From NCBI RefSeq assembly GCF_025685425.1, contig NZ_JAGTAS010000057.1, positions 1 through 64,000 on the forward strand: 64,000 nt of DNA. The letters are read 5' to 3'. The translations under genes and the position numbers were made by a program. The stretch is from Terriglobus albidus. GTDB taxonomy: Bacteria > Acidobacteriota > Terriglobia > Terriglobales > Acidobacteriaceae. Shown here piece by piece: positions 19,561 through 28,421 of the stretch (position 1 is the first letter of the stretch; every line of letters begins with the position of its first letter). The notes under the pieces are model-generated. The model did not search any database. It saw only the letters and a program-made list of their open reading frames with translations, and had not been told where the DNA came from.

Positions 19561-20228
19561 CCACCAAGACGCAAAAATCCGAAGAGACGCGGGCGCTGAT
19601 CCTCTCCACGGCGCTCGCGCTCTTTCGCGAGCAGGGCTTTGAGAAAACCACCATGCGCGAGATCGCCGCTGAGGCGGATGTCGCCCTGGGAGCCACCTAC
19701 TACTACTTCTCCTCTAAAGACGCGCTCGTTCTTGCCTTTTATGCTCAATCGCAGGCGGAGCTCGAGCCGCTGCTTGCCGAGGTGCTTGCACGCAAACATA
19801 AAAACCTTCAGGCACGTCTGCATGCCCTCATCACGACCAAGCTCGAGTACTTCCAACCGAACCGGTCGCTGCTCTCGGCCCTGGCAGCCCATACCGATCC
19901 CGGTCATTCGCTCTCCCCTTTCAGCGAAGACTCCCGCGCTATCCGGGAGCGTGACATTCAAAGCTTTCAACAGGCGCTCGATGCCGATAAGGTGAAATAC
20001 CCGGCCGACCTGGCGCCGCACCTTCCGGCTGTGCTCTGGATCTATCAGATGGGCATCATCCTTTACTGGGTCTACGATCAGAGTCCTGGGCAGCGGCGCA
20101 CGTTCAGGCTTCTGGAGAAGTCTCTACCTATCGTTACGAGACTTATTCAGCTTTCCACTCTTCCGCTGATGAAGCCCCTCCGCAAACTCACGGTAGAGCT
20201 GCTTGACGCCATCTATGGTCCTGACTAG
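19557..20228 (+). CDS. TetR/AcrR-family regulator
   Basis: This 223-residue protein has an N-terminal helix-turn-helix (residues about 10-55: TRALILSTALALFREQGF, then TTMREIAAEADVALGATYYY) of the TetR type. The C-terminal ligand-binding domain is all-helical with no named signature. Translation is coupled to the upstream membrane protein by a four-base overlap. The perfect palindrome at 19095-19110 is the obvious binding site, giving negative autoregulation of both genes. The inducer is unknown. Confidence 0.92.
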   Translation: MTTKTQKSEETRALILSTALALFREQGFEKTTMREIAAEADVALGATYYYFSSKDALVLAFYAQSQAELEPLLAEVLARKHKNLQARLHALITTKLEYFQPNRSLLSALAAHTDPGHSLSPFSEDSRAIRERDIQSFQQALDADKVKYPADLAPHLPAVLWIYQMGIILYWVYDQSPGQRRTFRLLEKSLPIVTRLIQLSTLPLMKPLRKLTVELLDAIYGPD

Positions 20229-20293
20229 AACCTGGGGCCGTTTAGCAACCCGCCACACGGTTCTGCCCTCTCATCTCCCGCAGGAGATGGATT

Positions 20294-20848
20294 ATGTCGC
20301 ATAGACCTAACCTTGGCCGAGGACTTCTTATTGGCGCCATTGCCGGTATTGCCGCAACCCTTGTCATGGATCAGTTTCAAAAGTTTGCGGAAGCCGGGCA
20401 GAAAGCAATCGAGAAGCAAAAGAAGCTTGCGGAAGGAGAGTCGGAGTGGGCGATTGCGCATGAACGCGTAGCGCAGGAACAACAGGAACAGCAGCAGGAA
20501 GGCTCCACCGAAAAGGTAGCCCGCCATATATCGGAGGCTGTGGGTACTCCGCTCCCACATAACCAAAAGAAGCAGGCAGGACAGGCGGTGCATTACACCT
20601 TCGGCACGCTGATGGGAGTGGTTTACGGCGTTGCGGCAGAGTTCGCTCCGGAGGTGACCACCGGTGGCGGAACCGCTTTCGGTACGCTGCTCTTCCTGGG
20701 TGCGGATGAGATCGCCGTACCCGCCTTTAAGCTTTCTCCACCGCCCAACATGACTTCAACCGGCTCGCACCTGCAACACTGGGCCGCTCACGTTGTCTAT
20801 GGAGGCACCCTGGAGCTGGCACGCAATCTGCTCCGCCACATTGTATGA
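20294..20848 (+). CDS. YagU-like (DUF1440) membrane protein
   Basis: The protein has 184 residues. A hydrophobic N-terminal helix (GLLIGAIAGIAATLVMDQF) is followed by a Gln/Glu/Lys-rich helical linker (about residues 30-75) and a second hydrophobic half (HYTFGTLMGVVYGVAAE; GTLLFLGADEIAVPAF). This pattern resembles the DUF1440/YagU inner-membrane family of unknown function. A ribosome site GGAGATGG precedes the start. The DinB-like gene follows closely. Confidence 0.75.
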   Translation: MSHRPNLGRGLLIGAIAGIAATLVMDQFQKFAEAGQKAIEKQKKLAEGESEWAIAHERVAQEQQEQQQEGSTEKVARHISEAVGTPLPHNQKKQAGQAVHYTFGTLMGVVYGVAAEFAPEVTTGGGTAFGTLLFLGADEIAVPAFKLSPPPNMTSTGSHLQHWAAHVVYGGTLELARNLLRHIV

Positions 20849-20854
20849 AGCACA

Positions 20855-21370
20855 ATGGAAGGTATGGCACAGGATCTCGCTGGTACCTTCCTCTCCTTCT
20901 CAGAACGCCGCATGGACCTTGCGGTGAAGAACATTCACGATTGCATCGCCCGGCTGAACGATGAGCAGCTCTGGCAGCGCGGCGGCGACCACGAAAACTC
21001 CGTTGCCAATTTGCTGCTGCATCTGGCCGGTAATATCCGTCAATGGATCATGCATGGCGTTGCTGGACATCCAGACATCCGGCAGCGTGACGAAGAGTTC
21101 TCGCTCACGGTTCGTCTGCCGCGGGAGGCTGTGCTGCGCATCTTCGACACGACGCTGCAAGAAGCACGCAGCGTCATCGCGGAATTACCGCACGATGAAT
21201 TGATGACGATGACAGACCCGCAGCCAGGCGGTAGCTGGGGCGCCGTAACCAAGCTGGAAGCCATCTACCTGGTTGTCGGTCACCTGCAGCAGCATACCGG
21301 TCAGATCATTCTGCTTACCAAGCAAATGGCAGCGACCGATCTGGATCTCACGATGCCGAGAAAACGGTAA
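20855..21370 (+). CDS. DinB-superfamily (DUF1572-like) protein
   Basis: This 171-residue four-helix-bundle protein carries the DinB-type metal triad His56 (LLLHLAGNIRQW), His143 and His147 (VVGHLQQHTGQI). Proteins of this group are putative metal-dependent enzymes, some of them thiol transferases; DUF1572 members have no proven reaction. It starts six bases after the preceding stop and is probably co-transcribed with the YagU-like gene. A repeat-rich spacer follows. Confidence 0.85.
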   Translation: MEGMAQDLAGTFLSFSERRMDLAVKNIHDCIARLNDEQLWQRGGDHENSVANLLLHLAGNIRQWIMHGVAGHPDIRQRDEEFSLTVRLPREAVLRIFDTTLQEARSVIAELPHDELMTMTDPQPGGSWGAVTKLEAIYLVVGHLQQHTGQIILLTKQMAATDLDLTMPRKR

Positions 21371-21377
21371 AAGAGGT

Positions 21378-21478
21378 TGAATGGTTGATTCGTTGAATAG
21401 TTGAATGGTCGCTTCGCGTTCGGCCCTAAACGAACACCGCTTCACTATTCAACTATTCAACCATTCCACTATTCAACT
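21378..21478. repeat. Imperfect inverted repeat of TTGAATGG/TTGAATAG units
   Basis: The left arm holds four copies of a TTGAAT-type heptamer; the right arm holds their complements (ATTCAAC units). The two pair into a long AT-rich hairpin between convergent genes. The right arm overlaps the last codons of the following minus-strand gene. Confidence 0.6.
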
Positions 21479-22620
21479 TCTCTCCGTGCCGTATAACCAT
21501 CACGCGCAATGATGGAGTACTTGAGCTGCTTGCCCTTCTCATCCACCATCTTCAGCGGCTGGCCTTCGTTATCGACCAGCGTCACCTTGATCTTGCGATA
21601 GGTGCCGTCCTGCTTTGGGTTGGACGGTTTGTAGCTCAGCACGTACTGATTGCGAATGGAATCGTTGATCGACGCAAAGATATCCGGAAGCGCTCCCTGA
21701 AACTGCGGGAAGAACGACAGGCCGCCTGTCATCGAGGCGAAGGTCTTCATCTGGTTGTCGGCCTGCAGGTAGTCCAGCCGCTGGATGCCGCCCATGCCGG
21801 GCTCCGCCATAGTGCGCACTAACTGGCCGGTGCCGATGGCGAATATGGTGACATTGGGCGTTGCCTTGATCTTCTTCAGAATGGTATCGAGATTGATCTT
21901 GGAGAACGTATCGCGTCCGCTGCCCACCAAAATGATGTACTTACGTCCTTCAATCCGGCTGACACGGTCCAGAGTCTCGTAGAGGGCGTCGAAGAGGTTG
22001 GTATCGCTGAATCCCGGAATCGTAAGCGTCTGCAGCGCCTGCAGCGTCATCATCTTGTCTTTGGTGAAGTCAGTCAGGATACGAGTGCGGAGGTCATAGG
22101 TGACGACGGCGATATAGTCGTCCTCCTTCAACGAGCGGAAGAAGGCCGCAGCCGTATTCTGCATGTCCTGGATGAAATACCAGTTGTTCGCAGCGAACTC
22201 CAGCAGCATCACCGCCGTAATGGGAGCCTTCATCGTCCGCAGATCGCTGATCGGCTGCGGTACGCCGTCCTCGGTCACGCGAAAGTTCCCTGCCTTCAAC
22301 CCGGGAACGAACTGCCGGTTCTTATCGAGCAGTACGCTTACGTCTACGGTCACCACCGGCACATTGACACGAATGACCGGAAGATCCATCCCTTTTGGAT
22401 TCTTGATCTTCTCTTCCGCGGGAGCAGGAGGCGGGGGCGCAGTATCGTCTTTCGGCTGCTTTTTCTTCAACACAATGCTGTCGTTCTGCTGTACCGGGCC
22501 GCTGTCATCTCCGGAGGGCGCCGGCGTTGTCGGCTGCTGTTGCGCTACGACTGTACCTGCAGACAAAACAATTCCAAGAACTGCAGCAACTGCCAAACGG
22601 ATGAGATCTCGCATGTTCAT
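21469..22620 (-). CDS. VWFA-related acidobacterial protein (TIGR03436-like)
   Basis: This 383-residue exported protein has a signal peptide (residues about 1-26) and a proline-rich segment. Near residue 85 is VRVNVPVVTVDVSVLLDKNR, then GLKAGNFRVTEDGVPQPI, the typical opening of the acidobacterial VWFA family. A von Willebrand A-like domain follows, with GRKYIILVGSGRDTFSK. The metal-binding DxSxS loop is not conserved: the equivalent strand reads AVMLLEFAANN. The role of the family is unknown, perhaps extracellular adhesion. The gene is in the same direction as the upstream sigma factor but separated by 76 bases. Confidence 0.88.
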   Translation of the reverse strand: MNMRDLIRLAVAAVLGIVLSAGTVVAQQQPTTPAPSGDDSGPVQQNDSIVLKKKQPKDDTAPPPPAPAEEKIKNPKGMDLPVIRVNVPVVTVDVSVLLDKNRQFVPGLKAGNFRVTEDGVPQPISDLRTMKAPITAVMLLEFAANNWYFIQDMQNTAAAFFRSLKEDDYIAVVTYDLRTRILTDFTKDKMMTLQALQTLTIPGFSDTNLFDALYETLDRVSRIEGRKYIILVGSGRDTFSKINLDTILKKIKATPNVTIFAIGTGQLVRTMAEPGMGGIQRLDYLQADNQMKTFASMTGGLSFFPQFQGALPDIFASINDSIRNQYVLSYKPSNPKQDGTYRKIKVTLVDNEGQPLKMVDEKGKQLKYSIIARDGYTARREVE

Positions 22621-22696
22621 CGATATCGACTCTACTCCACTCGCCGCTCAAAGGTGTACCGCAGGCAACGGAGTGTCCCATCTGTGTAGACGAGCT

Positions 22697-23248
22697 TTAA
22701 ACGGAAATGTTCTGATTACGACAGGTACAGTCTATACAGCCATGCTCGGAGCAGACGCCACAGGTTTTGGTCAACTGCTTCCGCAGCGATGCCCTTGCCC
22801 GATGAGCTCTTACTGCGGCATTCCCTGCCGAGATTCCCTGTTCGGCGGCGAACTGTTGCAATGGCTGTTCTTCCAGATCAACCGATTTCAGCAGGCCAGC
22901 GTAATTCGCTGGGAGCTCGTCCAGTACTTTCGTGAGGCAGGCGCAGATCTCATTGCGGAGTTCTGGAGCGGGAACCACCTCGTTTTCCATCTCCTTCCCC
23001 CAAGCCGAAAGCGCCTTGTTCTCCGTCGTTTTACGACGGTATTGATCAATGACGGCATTGCGGAGGATCCGGTAAAACCATGCCACTACGGACTCTTCGT
23101 CCCGCGGTGTCCCCTCCGACTTCAGAGCCCGCAGATAGGCGCCCTGAAGCAGGTCCTCAGCAAGCGCCTGATCCTGGACGCGGCGGCGCACAAAGCCCAG
23201 AAACTGCTGTCTATGCAACAAAAGCGTATTCAGATTTGTCTCGGTCAT
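22697..23248 (-). CDS. ECF sigma factor with cysteine-rich C-terminal tail
   Basis: The protein has 183 residues from the ATG at 23248; the longer frame begins upstream without a ribosome site. Region 2 is residues about 10-75 (EDLLQGAYLRAL, VAWFYRILRNAVIDQYRR). Region 4 is about 105-155 (LPANYAGLLKSVDLEEQPLQ, then a helix-turn-helix). The tail carries Cys163, Cys166, Cys171, Cys174 and Cys176. In CorE-type (ECF44) sigma factors, a C-terminal Cys-rich domain senses metal ions directly instead of an anti-sigma factor. I infer a similar mode here. A tiny cysteine-rich peptide gene lies 53 bases upstream on the same strand. Confidence 0.9.
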   Translation of the reverse strand: MTETNLNTLLLHRQQFLGFVRRRVQDQALAEDLLQGAYLRALKSEGTPRDEESVVAWFYRILRNAVIDQYRRKTTENKALSAWGKEMENEVVPAPELRNEICACLTKVLDELPANYAGLLKSVDLEEQPLQQFAAEQGISAGNAAVRAHRARASLRKQLTKTCGVCSEHGCIDCTCRNQNISV

Positions 23249-23301
23249 CACAAATATTGGATTTAGGACCGCGGAGGAAGGAACCACTCCGCGGTTCGGT
23301 T

Positions 23302-23379
23302 TTAACGACGGCCGACGCAGTTACAAATCGGGCAGGTACAGGTGCTTCCGCAGGGGCAATTGTCACATTTCAGACGCAT
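23302..23379 (-). CDS. 25-residue cysteine-rich, metallothionein-like peptide
   Basis: The small frame reads from an ATG at 23377-23379, preceded at six bases by GGAAAGGAGAG, one of the strongest ribosome sites in the window. It encodes 25 residues with seven cysteines at positions 5, 8, 10, 14, 16, 19 and 21, spaced as CxxCxC, CxC and CxC, and ends in two arginines. The density of Cys is that of a metal-binding peptide. It is the first gene before the Cys-tailed sigma factor and probably shares its transcript. The function is inferred from composition only. Confidence 0.75.
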   Translation of the reverse strand: MRLKCDNCPCGSTCTCPICNCVGRR

Positions 23380-23541
23380 TGGGCTCTCCTTTCCTTCGGG
23401 GCTTATCCCGGTATCTACCGGTAAAGACGCAGAGGAGCATTACCTATTACACTTCGCCGCCAAGTTACCGATGACACTTCTTCGCTAACTGGCCGAAAAA
23501 CGATGCGTCGAATCTCGTACACTGCTCTTTAAGTTAAACAG

Positions 23542-25290
23542 ATGCTTCGCGCCGCTCTAGCTTTCGTCCTGGTGACTCTCCCGTTGGCCGCAATTGGCCA
23601 ATCAGCGGGCACTGCCCCGCCTGCGTCCGCGAGTTTCTATCCGCTCAAAGAGGTCCACCGCGGCCAGCATGCCACCGCATGGACGGTCTTCGAGGGCATC
23701 ACTCCTGAGCCAATGGATGTTGAGATCCTCGGCCTGCTCCGCAACGCCATCGGCCCGGGACAGGACATGATCCTCGCACGGCTGCATGGGACAAAACCGG
23801 AGTACACCGGCGTCGTCGCGGGTATGTCCGGCTCCCCGGTGTATATCGATGGCAAGCTCCTGGGTGCGCTCAGCTACCGGATCGGCCAGTTCAGTAAGGA
23901 GCCTATTGCCGGAATCACACCTATTGAGCAGATGCTGCAGGTGCGCAATTCCGCTCTCCCCGTGATTCCAGCGACACCAGCCGCCACCTCCGGAGTCGCG
24001 GATGCTACTCCCCGGCCAACATCCACCTCAGGTGAGATTGTCCCAATGGAGACCTCGCTCGTCTTCACGGGTTTCTCGCAGGATACGGTGGCGCTCTTCC
24101 GGGACCGCTTCACTGCGCTGGGCCTGAACCCGGTAGCCGGCATCGGTTCGGCGTCGCCTGGAGAGAAACAGCCGGAGCCGATTGTGCCCGGCTCGGCCGT
24201 CTCCGCCGTTCTGGTCGATGGCGATCTCTCTATCGCCGGCACCTGCACTGTCACCTACGTCGACCCGAAGCAGTTGCTCGCCTGTGGTCACCCGATCACG
24301 CAGTACGGCAATATCTCCATGCCGATGACCAAGGCTCAGGTGCTGGCTACACTCTCGTCGCCCCTGAACTCCTTCAAGATCGTGAATACGACGGAGACCG
24401 TTGGCGCCTTCACCCAGGATCGCGCATCAGCCATCCTCGGTCAGTTCGGCCAGACGGCAGAGATGATTCCCGTCACCGTGGCGGTCAATGGTGGCAAACC
24501 AATGCACTTCCGGGTCCTCAACAACCGGGAACTCACTCCTCAGGCGCTGCTGGCCTCCGTCTATCAGGCTATTCATGGCACCAATGCCTACGCGTCGGAG
24601 CTCTCTTATCGGGTGAGTGGAACGATGAGCCTGGCCGGTTATCCGCCGGTAAGCTTCTCGACTGTTGCCGCACAGACAGAACTCGCGCCCGCCGCGATTG
24701 TCGCGGCTCTCTCCGTCAATGACCGCTTCCAGCCCATCTACAACTCTCCGGCCGAGCAGCCAACGATCACCTCTCTCGATCTAAAGGTGGAGGCTCTTCC
24801 CGGCCGCCGCACAGCCCAGCTCGAAGCGGCGCGCCTCAGCGTTGTTGAAGCCTCCCCCGGCGACGAGATCACCGTCGAGACGACCGTCACTCCCTACCAG
24901 AGTGCCGCGAGGATCATTCGTATCCCGGTAAAGCTGCCCTCCACCCTCGACCCCGGCCCGGTGCGCATTCTGGTCTCAGATGGAGCGACTCTCGACCGCC
25001 TGCTTGCCCAGCAGCTGCCCTCGTCCCTATCCCTGCGGGACACTATTACGCAGCTCAATGACCGGCACCCGAATGATCGGGTTTATGTGACAGTGCTGGA
25101 CCACGCAGCTCAAGCGGTCGTCAATGCGCAGGCGCTACCCCAGGTCCCACTCTCCATTGCCAATATCTACCAGCCGCTTCAGGACTCGCGGCGTATGAAC
25201 CTCAACGGAGAAAGCCTGCACGAAGCCGGCTCAGCCCCCATCGATAATGCCCTGACCGGGTCCCAGGTTCTGACTCTGAATATCCGCTAA
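23542..25290 (+). CDS. Exported S55 (SpoIVB-type) serine peptidase
   Basis: The protein is 582 residues with a signal peptide. The SpoIVB domain is clear: VVAGMSGSPVYIDGKLLGAL with probable nucleophile Ser96, AGITPIEQML, and the later ACGHPITQYGNISMPM segment. S55 peptidases were characterised in Bacillus sporulation signalling, but non-sporulating Acidobacteria keep secreted versions of unknown target. The remaining C-terminal half is beta-rich. The next gene begins on the base after the stop codon, so the two form an operon and may act on or with each other. Confidence 0.9.
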   Translation: MLRAALAFVLVTLPLAAIGQSAGTAPPASASFYPLKEVHRGQHATAWTVFEGITPEPMDVEILGLLRNAIGPGQDMILARLHGTKPEYTGVVAGMSGSPVYIDGKLLGALSYRIGQFSKEPIAGITPIEQMLQVRNSALPVIPATPAATSGVADATPRPTSTSGEIVPMETSLVFTGFSQDTVALFRDRFTALGLNPVAGIGSASPGEKQPEPIVPGSAVSAVLVDGDLSIAGTCTVTYVDPKQLLACGHPITQYGNISMPMTKAQVLATLSSPLNSFKIVNTTETVGAFTQDRASAILGQFGQTAEMIPVTVAVNGGKPMHFRVLNNRELTPQALLASVYQAIHGTNAYASELSYRVSGTMSLAGYPPVSFSTVAAQTELAPAAIVAALSVNDRFQPIYNSPAEQPTITSLDLKVEALPGRRTAQLEAARLSVVEASPGDEITVETTVTPYQSAARIIRIPVKLPSTLDPGPVRILVSDGATLDRLLAQQLPSSLSLRDTITQLNDRHPNDRVYVTVLDHAAQAVVNAQALPQVPLSIANIYQPLQDSRRMNLNGESLHEAGSAPIDNALTGSQVLTLNIR

Positions 25291-27441
25291 ATGAAGCTAA
25301 AGATTCTATCTCTCCTGCAAATTACTGCTGTTGCGACACTTAGTGCTCAAGGAACACGTCAGTGGACGCAGTCACGCTATGACGAATTCGAACGCGGTAA
25401 ACCGAACGGAGTCGCCATACGTTCTGATGGCAGCCTGCTGCCGGCTCCCTCCAATCGCCTCGTCTTTACCAGTGACGGCAACTACCTCTGGACCACAGCG
25501 GTGGATGCATCGGGCAATGCCTATCTGGGGAGCGGAGCTCTGTCTGGCGGAACCGCGGCCGTTCTAAAAGTAGATGGTCAAGGAAAGTCCGAAAAACTCT
25601 TCGAAACAAAAGAGATGGCTATCCAGGCGCTACGCATCGCGGCAAACGGAAAGCTCTATGCCGCCACCTCGCCAGATGGCAAGGTCTATCGGATCGATGG
25701 CCCAGGTCAGTCGTCGGTAATCCTTGATACGGCAAGTCTTCCCGAGAAACCTAAGTACTTGTGGGATATCGCTCTGTCTCCGAAAGGCGAGATCTATGTC
25801 GCGACCGGCGCTCCAGCGGCAATCTACAGGTTGACTGCCGGCGGGAAACCTGAGCTGTTGCTCAAGTCCGGCGACCAGCATATCCGCTGCCTGCTGCTCG
25901 GCCCCGACGGAACGCTCTATGCCGGCTCCGATGGCGCGGGCGTGATCTACCGCATCAAGCCGGGCGAGAAGCCATTTGCACTTTATGACGCACCGCGGCA
26001 CGAGATTACAGCTCTGGCTCTGGGGCCTGATGGCATGCTCTATGCGGCAGGCGTCGGCGATAAGCGCAGTCCCAGCCTTCCTCCCCTTCCCGTACAAGGG
26101 AATCAGGCCGTCTCCGTGACCATTCTTCCGGGTTCGGCCAACGCTGCCTCCTCCAATACCCTGATTCCTGACGGATCAGAGATCTACCAGATCGCTCCAG
26201 ATGGAACACCACGCCGCTTGCTGGCGCTGCGCGAAGATGTGATCTACGCCCTCACAATGCGCAGCGGCCAACTGCTCATTGCCACCGGGAATCGCGGACG
26301 TATCTACGCCACGGATCCCACAATTCCTGGCGTCTTCACCGATATCGCGCACCTCGACGCCTCTCAGGCCATGGCCTTCGCACCAACGGCAACGGGGGTC
26401 TATCTTGCGACCAGCAACTCCGGCCGGCTGTTCCGTCTGGACGACAAGCCTGCAACAAACAACACCTATCTTTCCGATGTTTTTGATGCCGGCGTCTTTT
26501 CGCAGTGGGGCCGAATCGAGCTGCGAGGCTCCCAGGCGACGGAACTTTACCTCCGCTCGGGGAATGTCGAGAACCCTGAAATCAACTGGACCGACTGGAT
26601 AAAGGTCACTCCCAATACGAAGCCCTCCACTTTAACGAATGCTCGCTATGCCCAATGGAAGGCTGTACTTGGCCCCGATTCCAAAATCGACTCGGTTACC
26701 TTGAACTACCTTCCCAAGAACCTGGCCCCAATGGTCGATGACTTGGTTGTGCAGGCGGGTGCGCGGATGAATCCGCAACCTGCGGGCCAAGGCCAGACGG
26801 TACAGATCACCTTCCCGCGCGCAAGTGCGAATCCTGGCTTCGTCATCCCTCAGGACGCGAACCCTCCCTTGGTCGCCCAGAAGGACAAGAACTCCATCAC
26901 CGCTCGCTGGGCCGCCCACGACGATAACGGCGACGACCTGATGTATTCGGTCTATTACCGAGGAGACAACGAAACGACTTGGCGATTGTTGAAAGACCAG
27001 ATCAACGAGAAGTACTACTCATGGGAGGCGGCGCAGCTTCCGGATGGAGGCTATACGCTGAAGCTAGTCGCATCCGACGCGCCTAGCCATAATCCCGTTG
27101 AGACGCTCACGGGAGAACGGGTCAGTGAACGTTTCGAGGTCGACACCACGCCTCCCGTTCCAGGCCAGCTGACAGCAACGATGGCGAATAACCAGATTCA
27201 CGCCACACTGGAAGCGACCGACGCCACTTCAGCCATCAATCACGCTGAGTATTCTCTCGATGCGGGACCATGGCGATATCTGGAACCTGCGGGCAAATTA
27301 TCGGACTCGCCCACAGAGCGCTACGACTTTACCCTGCCGGTAACTGGCTCAGCATCTGAACACACCTTAGCGGTGAGGATCTACGACCGGTTTGAAAACG
27401 TAGCAACCGCAAAGACGGTTATTCGGTCCGCCGGTCGATAA
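25291..27441 (+). CDS. Exported beta-propeller protein paired with the S55 peptidase
   Basis: This 716-residue exported protein has a signal peptide of about 19 residues. Residues about 60-390 contain repeated propeller blades ending in VYRIDG, IYRLTAGGK, IYRIKPGEK, IYQIAPDGT and LFRLDDK. The C-terminal half contains beta-sandwich-like segments (about 420-700) resembling fibronectin type III modules. The start abuts the S55 peptidase stop with no spacer, so it is translationally coupled. It is likely a periplasmic or surface partner or substrate. The 3' end overlaps the convergent fliM-like gene by 23 bases. Confidence 0.85.
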   Translation: MKLKILSLLQITAVATLSAQGTRQWTQSRYDEFERGKPNGVAIRSDGSLLPAPSNRLVFTSDGNYLWTTAVDASGNAYLGSGALSGGTAAVLKVDGQGKSEKLFETKEMAIQALRIAANGKLYAATSPDGKVYRIDGPGQSSVILDTASLPEKPKYLWDIALSPKGEIYVATGAPAAIYRLTAGGKPELLLKSGDQHIRCLLLGPDGTLYAGSDGAGVIYRIKPGEKPFALYDAPRHEITALALGPDGMLYAAGVGDKRSPSLPPLPVQGNQAVSVTILPGSANAASSNTLIPDGSEIYQIAPDGTPRRLLALREDVIYALTMRSGQLLIATGNRGRIYATDPTIPGVFTDIAHLDASQAMAFAPTATGVYLATSNSGRLFRLDDKPATNNTYLSDVFDAGVFSQWGRIELRGSQATELYLRSGNVENPEINWTDWIKVTPNTKPSTLTNARYAQWKAVLGPDSKIDSVTLNYLPKNLAPMVDDLVVQAGARMNPQPAGQGQTVQITFPRASANPGFVIPQDANPPLVAQKDKNSITARWAAHDDNGDDLMYSVYYRGDNETTWRLLKDQINEKYYSWEAAQLPDGGYTLKLVASDAPSHNPVETLTGERVSERFEVDTTPPVPGQLTATMANNQIHATLEATDATSAINHAEYSLDAGPWRYLEPAGKLSDSPTERYDFTLPVTGSASEHTLAVRIYDRFENVATAKTVIRSAGR

Positions 27442-28303
27442 GGTGAGCGCCTCGGCGCTCACCGACAGCAATTGCATTGGCTGTCCAGACTCTTTCACCG
27501 GAGATGACAAAGAGGAAGTCTGTGCCTTCATTGATGCCGGTGCGCACGATAGCGCCCGGCTCAAGCCCGACGATTTCCTGAGCAGTAACTTTGAAGGGGA
27601 GGGTCTCGAGCGCCCCCTCGATATTCATGTTGGAAAGACGCGAACGCAAAATCTGCCGCGTCGCCGGATTCTGTACTCTCTTACTGTCCTGCCGCACCAA
27701 TTCGCGCAGCACCGTCTCACTGACCGCAGTTGCCAGAGCAATCTGCATCACACCGCTCATGTTGCCGATGTGCATCCGGTAGGTGACGCAGAGCATGTCT
27801 TCGGTACGGGGAAAAAGCCTTCCCAGTGTGGCGGGAAGAATGCGCTGGCCATACTCACTGCGCAAGCCACACTGAGTCCAGAGCTGATTCAACTCTCCGC
27901 ACAGGCGGGTCATAAGGATGTCCATGATGGCGACATCAATGTCGGTCAGCTCACGAGGCTCCTCAATCTCTTGTTCCAGGTCCATGCCTCCGAGGCCAAG
28001 GTGGATCACGGGCGCAATCAACTTCAGTTCCATCGAAATGATGGCAGCTCCTTCTACCGGGGCAAAATGACAGAACGAGAAATAGGTGTTCTCGACATCG
28101 ATGTTCTCGAGCAGCGTGGTAAAGACCTGGCGCTCAGCGCCGGTCATGCTGATCTGAACGTTGGCTCCCAACCATGCGGAGAGACTCAGGCTGAATGTTC
28201 TTGAAAACGCCTGGTTCAGCTCCTGAAGGGCCTGCATCTGCGCCTTCGTAATCGTCTTCCGGGTTGCCAGATTAAGTGTTGTTGGGGAGTGTGCCGTACC
28301 CAT
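27419..28303 (-). CDS. fliM: FliM-type flagellar switch protein lacking the CheY-binding N-terminus
   Basis: The 294-residue protein has the CheC-like middle domain (LQELNQAFSRTFSLSLSAWL; VIHLGLGGM; LTDIDVAIMDILMTRLCGEL) and a C-terminal SpoA domain (LPFKVTAQEIVGLEPGAIVR). FliM forms the flagellar C-ring at the inner membrane. The short N-terminal CheY-binding motif of chemotactic FliM proteins is not present. No filament, hook or motor gene is near, only two further SpoA proteins encoded divergently. The symbol is given for family membership; a role outside motility is possible. Confidence 0.82.
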   Translation of the reverse strand: MGTAHSPTTLNLATRKTITKAQMQALQELNQAFSRTFSLSLSAWLGANVQISMTGAERQVFTTLLENIDVENTYFSFCHFAPVEGAAIISMELKLIAPVIHLGLGGMDLEQEIEEPRELTDIDVAIMDILMTRLCGELNQLWTQCGLRSEYGQRILPATLGRLFPRTEDMLCVTYRMHIGNMSGVMQIALATAVSETVLRELVRQDSKRVQNPATRQILRSRLSNMNIEGALETLPFKVTAQEIVGLEPGAIVRTGINEGTDFLFVISGERVWTANAIAVGERRGAHLIDRRTE

Positions 28304-28421
28304 GCCACGTATCGATACATCTGAAGGGCCAAGTCGGGAGCGGGAAGTTGAGAGATCTCTTATTAAGGACCCCTAAGACCCGAATCGGCCGAATGGCACC
28401 GCACATGCTCCACTACCGGGC

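Noticed and set aside
22163-23266. 367-codon plus-strand frame
   Set aside because: It is antisense to the VWFA and sigma-factor genes, whose minus-strand products have clear family motifs.
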